Assembly (NCBI GenBank): GCA_963707135.1
Contig: CAVPOY010000045.1
Span: 1 to 34,427, forward strand
DNA from: JBGSTR01 sp963707135
GTDB lineage: Bacteria; Pseudomonadota; Gammaproteobacteria; Chromatiales; Chromatiaceae
DNA: 34,427 nucleotides
Reading direction: 5' to 3'
Part shown: positions 6,863 to 13,809 of the stretch, piece by piece
Numbering within the stretch: the first letter of the stretch is position 1
Layout: each line of letters opens with the position of its first letter
Notes under the pieces: model-generated
The model's database searches: none
Seen by the model: the letters and a program-made list of their open reading frames with translations, nothing else
What the model was told of the DNA's origin: nothing
Translations under genes and position numbers: made by a program

Positions 6863-7550
6863 TTATTGTTGTCTTCTACGGCTATTACCGGTCTGCTTTT
6901 TTGAATGGTTTGTTGAGCACCCGTTAATGCGATCAGTTACATGCCCCTCAACATCCAACTGAATTAACACCAAGTCTTCAATGTTAAGGCGATCGATATT
7001 TATTGCCGCACAAATTGCTCCTTCATCAGATATGGTCGAACCGCCGCCCGCATGTCTACCGCCCCCTTCGCTTGTGTTGATATAGAGATTACCTAATCCA
7101 TCCGAAAGAGCGGAATTCATTAATATAACATTTTCTAAGCTATTACTGTCGACACATAACTTTGGAAGAATGTAGTTTTCAACAGCGGTCGAATGCATAA
7201 AGATTCCCGATACCCATGGAACCGAAGTAAATCTCCGAAACCAGTACCTCCGTACCCATGGAGCCGTTGAATCAATTTGGCGAAAAGTCTCGAACAAAAT
7301 ATTAAGTTCTGGATCTCGTATGATATCGCCGGCGATCTCACTCGGCTTCAGTCGGTCTGCCGGTAGATATCCATCAACGGGAAAGAGTCCTTCGGGAAAA
7401 TCCGATGACGACATCCTGATTGGAATGATGTGATCTGGGCGATTTGTAATAGATTGCGAATTGCGCGCCACTCCAAGCCCATCTTTTCATTGTATGACTC
7501 GCTAAAAAACAAAGTGACCAGATCCGAGTCCTCTTGGTATATTCTCTGGA
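6863..7550 (-). pseudogene. 3' part of interrupted TIR-domain gene, fused to an FkbM-like tail
   Basis: Continues the TIR reading frame cut by the IS4-like element. From 7550 it reads RIYQEDSDLVTLFFSESYNE, KMGLEWRAIRNLL, where the Glu of GLEW is the likely NAD-cleaving residue of bacterial TIR domains. One base is missing near 7448, after which another frame continues DHIIPIRM, LFPVDGYL, LKPSEIAGDII, the usual end of such TIR domains. The same frame then runs into roughly 150 residues resembling FkbM methyltransferases (YILPKLCVDSNSLENVILMN, then LYINTSEGG and LIQLDVEGH), but without the glycine-rich SAM loop and cut short after DRINGCS. The tail is AT-rich and probably a decayed fusion. No function is expected for the broken gene. 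Confidence 0.75.
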
Positions 7551-9112
7551 GCAACGGTGTCCGGTTGACCAAGCCTGGGTGGCCACAAACTGCCGCTGCC
7601 TGAGCGGCTCATAGGGTCACAGTCGTCGCCTCAGGGTTTGTTTGCTCGTTTCGCCATTACTCACAGAGGAGCACGGGCAGCCTCCCAGGGGCCATGAAGT
7701 AGCTTGAGATTGCAGCAAAAAAGACTTGACAAGAGGCCTTCAATGGGGTCGCGCTGGTGTGTTGCAAAACCACCACAAGGAATGACCCCAATGATCCTCG
7801 ACCGACTCGTGAGCCTGATGCATCGCCTCACCGACAAGACCGTGTTCGCCGAGCTGCTCTCCCCCGTGGAGCGGGTGCTCGCGCGGGTGCGCAGTGCCCA
7901 AGGGCTGGGGCGGACGCTCAGCATGGGGGACTTCATCGCGCTGGGGGTGCTGCGCCATCTCCAGGGCATGGGCAGCCTGCGCGAGCAGGTGCAGGCGTTG
8001 CTGCACTTGGATCCGGTGTTGTCTGCGCAGCCGCCTCTCGCCCGCTCCACCTGGTCGGATGCGCTGGGCTCGCAGGCACGCTTGGCGGTGCTCAAGGAGA
8101 CGCTGCCGGTCCTGGTGGCGGACGCCGCCGCCGTGCTGCCCGATCGCTTGGCCGACATCCCCGGCCTGGGCACGCGCCCGGTGCGGGCCATCGATGGCAC
8201 CTACCAGGGCGAGAGCGCGCATTTTCGCCGCCGTACACCCAAGGAGGGTGGAGAGGACAATCCCAAGGGCCATGCGCTGCTCAGCTTCTACAACCTGCGC
8301 CTGGGCGTCCCCGAAGCGGTCCAGGTGGAGACGCGCAGTCGCCACGAGACGGCGATTCTGCGCGATTACGACCGCTCCCCGCAGGCCCTCACCCGGGCGC
8401 GCCAGACCCTGTTCCTGGTCGATCGCGCCTTCATCGATGCCCGCTTCTGGGATGCCAAGAAGGCGACGCTCGCCATCACCATCATCACCCGCATGAAGGC
8501 GAACCTGCGCATCGACTCCACCGAGGCTCTCGAGGTCGCTGCCGCCCCCGTCAACGCGGGCGTCCTGCGCGATCTGCGCGTCATGCTCTCCAGTTCTTCG
8601 CAGCCCTGGCGCCTGATCACCTACCGCACCCGCCGCGGCCATGTGGTGGAGTTCCTCACCAACGCGTTCGATTTGCAGCCCGGGGTCATCGCCTTCCTCT
8701 ACTCCCGCCGCTGGGAGGAGGAGAAGTGCTTCGACACCTGGAAGAACGACTTCAGCCAGGCCAAGGCCTGGGGCAAGAGCCCCGTGGCCATCGACAACCA
8801 AGTGCGCCTCGCCATCGTGACCGGCATCCTGGTGGCGATGATGCTCGCCACCACCCTCGGTGGGGACGGGCTCACCGACACCAAAGCGCTGCGCCGACAG
8901 GCCCGCCGCGAAGCCCAGCAGCCGGACCAGCCCGACGGGACCGATCGCCCCGCTTGGACCGTCCCCCTGTTTCGCTACACCGCCAAGGTCAGCCGCCAGG
9001 TGCTGCGGTTCTTCAAACACTGTTTTCTCAAACCGGCCTCGCCAGCGCTCTATGAGCGCGAGCTGCGGCCACTGTTGATGGCTTACCTATGAGGAAGACC
9101 GGACACCGTTGC
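7551..9112 (+). mobile_element. IS4-like insertion sequence inserted in the TIR gene
   Basis: 1562 bases with terminal inverted repeats: GCAACGGTGTCCGGT at 7551-7565 and its reverse complement at 9098-9112. It is flanked by a direct repeat TCTGGA at 7545-7550 and 9113-9118. Removing the element plus one TCTGGA joins the TIR gene in frame (LDIYLQ then RIYQEDSD). A single transposase gene fills most of it. A six-base target duplication is shorter than usual for IS4 proper, so the exact subgroup is open. Confidence 0.92.
7791..9092 (+). CDS. IS4-family DDE transposase
   Basis: 433 residues from ATG 7791, chosen because AAGGA lies nine bases upstream; ATG 7782 and an earlier start at 7704 are also in frame. 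DDE core: Asp in VRAIDGTYQGES, Asp in LFLVDRAFIDARFWD, and the YSRRWEEEKCFDTWK motif, which is the Y-x2-R-x3-E-x6-K signature of IS4-type transposases. The N-terminus MILDRLVSLMHRLTDKTVFA is the helical DNA-binding part. The stop is 20 bases inside the right inverted repeat. It appears intact. Confidence 0.92.
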   Translation: MILDRLVSLMHRLTDKTVFAELLSPVERVLARVRSAQGLGRTLSMGDFIALGVLRHLQGMGSLREQVQALLHLDPVLSAQPPLARSTWSDALGSQARLAVLKETLPVLVADAAAVLPDRLADIPGLGTRPVRAIDGTYQGESAHFRRRTPKEGGEDNPKGHALLSFYNLRLGVPEAVQVETRSRHETAILRDYDRSPQALTRARQTLFLVDRAFIDARFWDAKKATLAITIITRMKANLRIDSTEALEVAAAPVNAGVLRDLRVMLSSSSQPWRLITYRTRRGHVVEFLTNAFDLQPGVIAFLYSRRWEEEKCFDTWKNDFSQAKAWGKSPVAIDNQVRLAIVTGILVAMMLATTLGGDGLTDTKALRRQARREAQQPDQPDGTDRPAWTVPLFRYTAKVSRQVLRFFKHCFLKPASPALYERELRPLLMAYL

Positions 9113-9317
9113 TCTGGAGATAAATGTCCAGATTAACTCGGGCTAACTCGGGGCGGAAGTATTGATCGTAGAAAACCGCCGTTTTCCCAAAATGAATCGC
9201 GAGTTGATCGGCGACTTCTTCTACGTAAGATCGCTCGTCGCCCGAAAAGGACAAAGCGATGCGGAAGCGCCGGCCTGAACCATGCGCGTCTTGTGGCGTG
9301 GTAATGTCCTGTCCCAT
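9113..9317 (-). pseudogene. 5' part of interrupted TIR-domain gene (first integron cassette)
   Basis: Starts MGQDITTPQDAHGSGRR and continues FRIALSFSGDERSYVEEVAD, FGKTAVFYDQYF, NLDIYLQ: the first half (68 residues) of a bacterial TIR domain of the sort found in NAD-degrading defence effectors. The frame then enters the IS and stops at 9087. A longer frame to 9404 exists, but those residues lie in the attI region. This is the cassette nearest the integrase, hence the position normally best expressed. The remainder is at 6863-7550. Confidence 0.85.
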
Positions 9318-9421
9318 GACAAAAGATTTAATCTGCTTTTGCCTACAGTGAAATAGTCTGCAGCCGGAGATTCGGGTGCTAGACTGTTCGCAGTCTAGCG
9401 CCATATTCGCGCATTGCTGTC
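9318..9421. other. attI-like region between integrase and first cassette
   Basis: About 100 bases separate the divergent integrase start (9422) from the first cassette gene (9317). On the cassette strand the sequence CTGTAGGC (9348-9341) could be a degenerate core site where cassette one was inserted. A compact hairpin lies at 9378-9399. Promoters for both directions would be expected here, but I could not pick -35/-10 boxes with confidence. Confidence 0.5.
9378..9399. repeat. Perfect 9-base hairpin with TTCG loop in the attI region
   Basis: GCTAGACTG, loop TTCG, CAGTCTAGC. A UUCG tetraloop on a perfect stem is very stable as RNA. It sits 23 bases before the integrase start codon and has no T-run, so a role as operator, attI structure or leader element is more likely than termination. 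Confidence 0.8.
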
Positions 9422-10835
9422 ATGCCGCCTCCCTCGCGCCCCGGAAGCTCTCGAACATCCCCCGATTCCCCCCGACGCGAGGCGCAGCACCCGTCGGGGT
9501 GGGACCGATACCTCTCTGTGCTGGAGAGAAATCGTGTACCGCTGAAGCAGCGCGGTTGGTACGTGCTGCGGGCCGAGGCCTTCATCGATGCGGTGAGGCC
9601 GACGCGGTTGGGAGCGGTCTCAGTGGAGCAGATCACGACCTTCTTCCCTCGCTTCGCCCGCGAGCAGCGGTTGAACGAGTGGCAATATCGCCAAACGGTC
9701 GAAGCGCTGCAACTCCTGCTGGTTGATTTGGCGCAATGCCGCGCGGCGACCGAGATCGACTGGGATTTCTGGAAGGAGGCGGGCAGGGCGCTGGACAGCG
9801 TTCATCCGACGGTGGCCGCCGGATTGTCGCCGGATGACGCGGTGGAGGCGCAGCCGAGGTACGCCCGCGTCCAGCGAGCAGTATCCGGTGCTGAAGTCGC
9901 TGGCGCGGACCCTTCGTGCCCGGCACTATTCGATCCGCACCGAGCAGAGTTACGTGGATTGGGCGCATCGCTTTCTGCTGTTCAACGCCGGTAAGCAGGA
10001 GTCGCAGCTGGTCCAGGCGGACGTCGAGCGGTTCCTCGCCCATCTGGCAACCGAGCGCTCGGTGTCTGCGAGTACCCAGAATCAGGCCTTGAACGCCCTG
10101 GTCTTTCTCTTTCGCGAGGTCCTGGAGCGGCCGCTCGGGGAGATGCGTTTCGGGCGCGCCCGGCGTCCGCCGCGGGTACCGGTGGTGCTGACCCGGGAGG
10201 AGGTGCGCGCGCTTTTGGGGCAGCTCGCCGGCACCAGCGCCCTGATGGCGCAGCTGATGTACGGCACCGGAATACGTCTGATGGAATGCATCCGGCTGCG
10301 CGTCGGCGATGTCGACTTCGGCAATCGGCTGGTCGTCGTGCGCAACGGTAAAGGCGGGAAAGATCGGGTCGTTCCCTTGCCGGAGCGGCTGGGGGCCCCG
10401 CTGAAGACGCACCTGGAGCACGTCCGCCGCCTTCACGACGATGACGTCCAGGCCGGGGTAGGGGATGTGCAGCTGCCGGACGCCCTGGCACGCAAGGCAC
10501 CGAACGCCCCAAGGGAGTGGGTCTGGCAGTTCGTTTTTCCGAGCGCGACTCTGTCGATGGACCCGAAGAGTGGATTGGTTCGCCGCCATCACGTGCACGA
10601 GTCCACATTGCAGCGGGCGATCAAGGCGGCGGCGCAGAAGGCGGCGATCCCCAAGCGGGTCAACAGCCATGCCCTGCGCCACTCTTTCGCCACCCATCTG
10701 CTGGAGGCGGGCTACGACATCCGCACCGTCCAGGAGCTGCTCGGCCACGCGGACGTGTCCACCACCATGATCTACACGCACGTGCTGAACCGGCCGGGGG
10801 TGGTGCCGGTGCGCAGCCCCGTGGATCTGATCTAA
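9422..10835 (+). pseudogene. intI: Integron integrase (IntI), one +1 frameshift
   Basis: Residues from 9422 form an N-terminal extension of about 150 residues (GWDRYLSVLERNRVPLKQRG, then QTVEALQLLLVDL and IDWDFWKEAGRAL), a variant I associate with Chromatiales-type integrases. Near 9870 the frame must shift by one base; reading resumes SSEQYPVLKSLARTLRARHY and SIRTEQSYVDWAHRF. The catalytic set is complete: Arg in YGTGIRLME, Lys in GKGGKDRVVPLP, HALRH (His-x-x-Arg), LLGHAD and Tyr in TTMIYTHV. The IntI-specific extra domain is present (HVHESTLQRAIKAA). Removing one base gives 470 residues. The shift may be a real inactivation or a sequence error. Transcription is divergent from the cassettes. 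Confidence 0.88.
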
Positions 10836-10863
10836 GGAACCGCCGATCTATTGCGCTTCCGGT

Positions 10864-10882
10864 CCGGGCCATGATGGCCCGG
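10864..10882 (+). terminator. Possible terminator hairpin after intI
   Basis: CCGGGCCAT-G-ATGGCCCGG forms a near-perfect palindrome 28 bases after the integrase stop, followed by CATTTTC. The T-tract is weak, so termination is a guess. Confidence 0.4.
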
Positions 10883-11043
10883 CATTTTCAATGGATGTCA
10901 GCCATCGAAAATGGAACGCTCCGGGAGTCGCGCCCCTCGGAGCGCGAGCTGATCCAGTGCCAGGATGGCAACTGATCGGCATCTCCGTTGGCGGGGCGGC
11001 TATCCGGGGCCGCGGCGCCGCCCGCCCGAACCAGCGAAGCCAC

Positions 11044-12654
11044 TCACGCGTTCGCTTTTTCTCTCGCCTTTTCCTCTTTCTTGCTCAACTTGCCGTTCGG
11101 GGACACCTGGTTCGCGTCCGGGAGCCTTTCCCCGCAGGGCAAGTAGCCGCCGGTATGGCCCCGCTGCTGCTTCAGGGCGTCCTTGACTGTTTCGCAGACG
11201 GTCCGCAGCACCTTGACGCGGGCGTAAGGCTTGTCGTTGCCCTCGACCAGGGTCCAGGGCGCGTGCTTGGTGCTGGTGCGCACCGCCATCTCGTTGACGG
11301 CGGACTTGTACAGCGGCCACTTCTCGCGGTTGCGCCAGTCCTCGTCGGTGATCTTGTAGCGCTTGTAGGGGACATCCTCGCGGGCCTTAAAGCGTGCCAA
11401 CTGCTCGTCCTGGGTGATATGCAGCCAGAACTTGAGCAGGATCACGCCGCTGTCCACGAGCTGCTCCTCGAAGCGGTTGATCTCGGAGTAGGCGCGCCGC
11501 CACTCGGTGTCGCTGGCGAAGCCCTCGACCCGCTCGACCAACACCCGGCCGTACCAGGAGCGGTCGTAGATGGTGATGTAGCCCGCCCGCGGGATGTGCC
11601 GCCAGAAGCGCCAGAGGTAATGGTGGGCCTTCTCCTCGTCGGTGGGCGCGGCGACCGGGATCGAGCGGAAGAGCCGCGCGTCGATGGAGCTGGTGATGCG
11701 GCGGATCGCGCCGCCCTTGCCGCCGGCGTCCACGCCTTCGAACACCAGTACCATTGACCGGTTCTGATTGTAGGCCGTCCAGGCCAGCTCGTTGATCTCG
11801 GCCTGCAGCGCCTTGATTTCTCGCTTGTACTCGTCCCGGGGCAGGGCGAGCGTCATGTCGAGCTGGTCCAAAAGCGTAATCTGGGCGCTCGGACTGCTCG
11901 GGAGCTCCGCGCTGGCGGCGGCGGTGTTGTGCTCTTCGGGCGGTGGCTCGCTCAAGCGCGTTCGGATCGCGTGCAGCAGGGTCTTGCCCACGGTCAGATC
12001 CCGGTAGCGCCGGTCCTGAGCCTCTACCAGGTACCAGGGGGCGATGCCGCGGTCCGTGTGCAGTATGATCCGCTCCGCGATGCGCTCGAAGGCCTGGTAC
12101 TGCTCGGAGAACTTGGATTTGGATGGCACCATCTTCCAGCGGCTGTGGTCGTCGCGGGAGAGCTCCTTGAGCCGCGCCTTCTGGTCCTGCTCGGACATGT
12201 GGAACCAGAACTTGACGATCACGGCGCCGTCCTGGCTCAACATGCGCTCGAATTCGACGATGCGATTGAGCTCGGCGTCCAGCTCCGAGTCGGTGCAGAG
12301 CTCCTGGTAGCGGTGCTCGATCGGGGTCAGGTACCAGCCCCCAAAGAGGATGGAGATCTCTCCACGCCGCGGCATGGAACGCCAAAAGCGCCAGTAACGG
12401 GGCCGCTCGCGCTCCTCGTCGGTCTCGTCCCAATAGGCGAAGTTCTGCAGGCCGCGGGTGTCGAGCCACTCGTTGAGGCGGTTCACCACCTCGCCCTTGC
12501 CGGCGGCCGAGACCCCCGCGACGATCACGATCACCGGGATATCCGTCAGCGCGAGCTCCCGCTGAACCGACAGCAGATGGGTGCGCAGCTCTTCCTGTTC
12601 CTCTTTGAAGTCCTCCTTGTTGACCGAGCGCCCGACCTTCGTTGCTTCAAACAT
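11044..12654 (-). CDS. pap: Polyphosphate:AMP phosphotransferase (two-domain PPK2)
   Basis: 536 residues from ATG 12654 (AGGA five bases upstream); a longer frame to 12837 has no support. Two tandem PPK2 kinase modules are visible. The first has VSAAGKGEVVNRLNEWLD near residue 49, WRFWRSMPRRG and FGGWY. The second has the canonical Walker A GVDAGGKGGAIRR near 310, WRFWRHIPRAG and YDRSWYGRVLVERVEGF. Tandem fusion is typical of PPK2 class II enzymes, which move phosphate from polyphosphate to AMP to give ADP; the C-terminal module usually carries the better conserved catalytic residues, as here. Cytoplasmic. The C-terminus is charged and Lys-rich (LSKKEEKAREK). It appears to be a stand-alone gene. 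Confidence 0.93.
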   Translation of the reverse strand: MFEATKVGRSVNKEDFKEEQEELRTHLLSVQRELALTDIPVIVIVAGVSAAGKGEVVNRLNEWLDTRGLQNFAYWDETDEERERPRYWRFWRSMPRRGEISILFGGWYLTPIEHRYQELCTDSELDAELNRIVEFERMLSQDGAVIVKFWFHMSEQDQKARLKELSRDDHSRWKMVPSKSKFSEQYQAFERIAERIILHTDRGIAPWYLVEAQDRRYRDLTVGKTLLHAIRTRLSEPPPEEHNTAAASAELPSSPSAQITLLDQLDMTLALPRDEYKREIKALQAEINELAWTAYNQNRSMVLVFEGVDAGGKGGAIRRITSSIDARLFRSIPVAAPTDEEKAHHYLWRFWRHIPRAGYITIYDRSWYGRVLVERVEGFASDTEWRRAYSEINRFEEQLVDSGVILLKFWLHITQDEQLARFKAREDVPYKRYKITDEDWRNREKWPLYKSAVNEMAVRTSTKHAPWTLVEGNDKPYARVKVLRTVCETVKDALKQQRGHTGGYLPCGERLPDANQVSPNGKLSKKEEKAREKANA

Positions 12655-12772
12655 GATTTTCCTCTCCTCTGGCGGGGCTCCGGCCCGCTGGCGTGTCGAT
12701 CCCTGAGGCTGTGGTAGTAACGGGCGCGCCGGTGCCCCCCGCGCTCCGTCGTTGGCCCGGCTGCCGGGGATC

Positions 12773-13195
12773 TCAGGCGAGCCGGCGCTGGGGTTGGCCG
12801 ATGCGGCGCGGTCTGCCGCGCTCATCCACGGCCACATAGGTCAGCAGTGCGTTGGCCACCTTGCGCCGGCTCTTGGGGTCCGGTTCCCCTTGGGCCCAGG
12901 CCTGGACCTCGGTACTGATGGACGTGGTGCCGATTGTTGCCAGGCGGGCGTAGAGCTCGACCAGGTCGCCGACCAGCACCGGCGCGACGAACCGGAACTC
13001 CTTGATGGCGACCGTCGCCACCCGGCCCTGCGCGGCCTGGATCGCGATGGTGCTGCCGGCCACGTCCGCCTGCGACATCAGCCAGCCGCCGAAGATATCC
13101 CCGTAGGCATTGGTATCGGCCGGCATGGCGACCACGCGGATCGCCAGGTGCCATTCCTCGAGCGGGCCGGCCTCCGGGGCCTCGGGGTCGATCAT
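12773..13195 (-). CDS. Acyl-CoA thioesterase, YciA-like hotdog protein
   Basis: 140 residues from ATG 13195: MIDPEAPEAGPLEEWHLAIR, MPADTNAYGDIFGGWLMSQA, DVAGSTIAIQAA, and KEFRFVAPVLVGDLVELYAR. The N-A-YGDIFGGWLMSQ-D pattern with the catalytic Asp is the YciA/acyl-CoA thioesterase signature. These hexameric hotdog enzymes hydrolyse acyl-CoA. Its ATG overlaps the TGA of the upstream acyl-CoA synthetase remnant (ATGA), implying the two were once translationally coupled. The longer frame reaching 13477 is just out-of-frame reading of that remnant. Confidence 0.9.
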   Translation of the reverse strand: MIDPEAPEAGPLEEWHLAIRVVAMPADTNAYGDIFGGWLMSQADVAGSTIAIQAAQGRVATVAIKEFRFVAPVLVGDLVELYARLATIGTTSISTEVQAWAQGEPDPKSRRKVANALLTYVAVDERGRPRRIGQPQRRLA

Positions 13196-13581
13196 GCGCG
13201 TACCCGGCAGAGCCGCGCGAACTCGGCAGCGTACTGCTCGAGGATCCGCTCGCGTTTCAGCTTCATCGTCGGCGTCATCAGATCGTATTCCACGGACCAG
13301 GGTCTGGGCGCTATCGCGACGCGCCGAATCTTCGCATAACCGGGAAACCCGGTCAGCCTTTGATTGATATGTTCCCTGACGATCTGCTCCAGGCGGGGAT
13401 CGGTGCTGGCCGCCTCCCGTATCCGGCGACAAGCCGTGCCCGCCGGCCATTGCCAGGTAGGCGTGCGGATCGAGCACCGCGAGGCCGCGAGGAACGGCCG
13501 CGCCTCGCCGATCACCGGCACCCGGGCGAGCAGGCCATCCAGAACGATCGCCATCTGCATGTCCGCGGGCAGCCCGCCAGC
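13192..13581 (-). pseudogene. 3' remnant of a long-chain acyl-CoA synthetase (AMP-binding) gene
   Basis: Reads GLPADMQMAIVLDGLLARVP then VIGEARPFLAA, switches frame for a short stretch (LDPHAYLAMAGGHGLSPD), and returns to DPRLEQIVREHINQRLTGFP, YAKIRRVAIAP, YDLMTPTMKLKRERILEQYA. The final motif (LTPTxKLKR) is the conserved C-terminal end of FadD/FAA-type ligases and includes the lysine region. More than 400 N-terminal residues are absent, and upstream frames to 13809 show nothing of them. The gene ends in ATGA overlap with the thioesterase. Confidence 0.75.
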
Positions 13582-13809
13582 GCGTCAGCTCGGCGAGCGT
13601 GCCGGCAGCCGCTCCTGGACCAATCCGGGGGTATGATCTCGGTGCCGGTGGCGCTGGAATGGCTTCCCCGAAACTGCCGCGCCGGTCCGTTTATGTTCGA
13701 TCTGATTCCCTGTTTGTTCTGGTGAGTCGATGCGCCCCGCCAACCGGATGCGGCCGATGCCGCTCAGGGCGGCCGAGTACGCACGACTTCCGTTTCATTT
13801 GCAAAATCG

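Larger units (their letters stand above)
3353..10835. mobile_element. Chromosomal integron: integrase gene, attI region and minus-strand cassette array
   Basis: The layout is canonical. A tyrosine recombinase of the IntI type reads rightward from 9422. The cassettes read leftward from the other side of a short attI-like region. The array is punctuated by imperfect palindromes whose outer ends match RYYYAAC and GTTRRRY: 6632-6692, 5576-5672, 4356-4411 plus 5092-5096, and 3729-3836. Between them lie short ORFs all on the minus strand, each starting 20-110 bases after a core site. Cassette genes in order: TIR, DUF4239, hicAB, brnT-antitoxin, DUF3955. Several cassettes are AT-richer than the flanking housekeeping genes, as expected for captured DNA. 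The left boundary given is simply the stop codon of the last recognisable cassette gene. Confidence 0.85.

Noticed and set aside
7740..9020. 426-codon minus-strand frame opposite the IS4-like transposase
   Set aside because: Composition is low-complexity (Gly/His/Gln/Arg) and the plus strand has all DDE motifs of the transposase.
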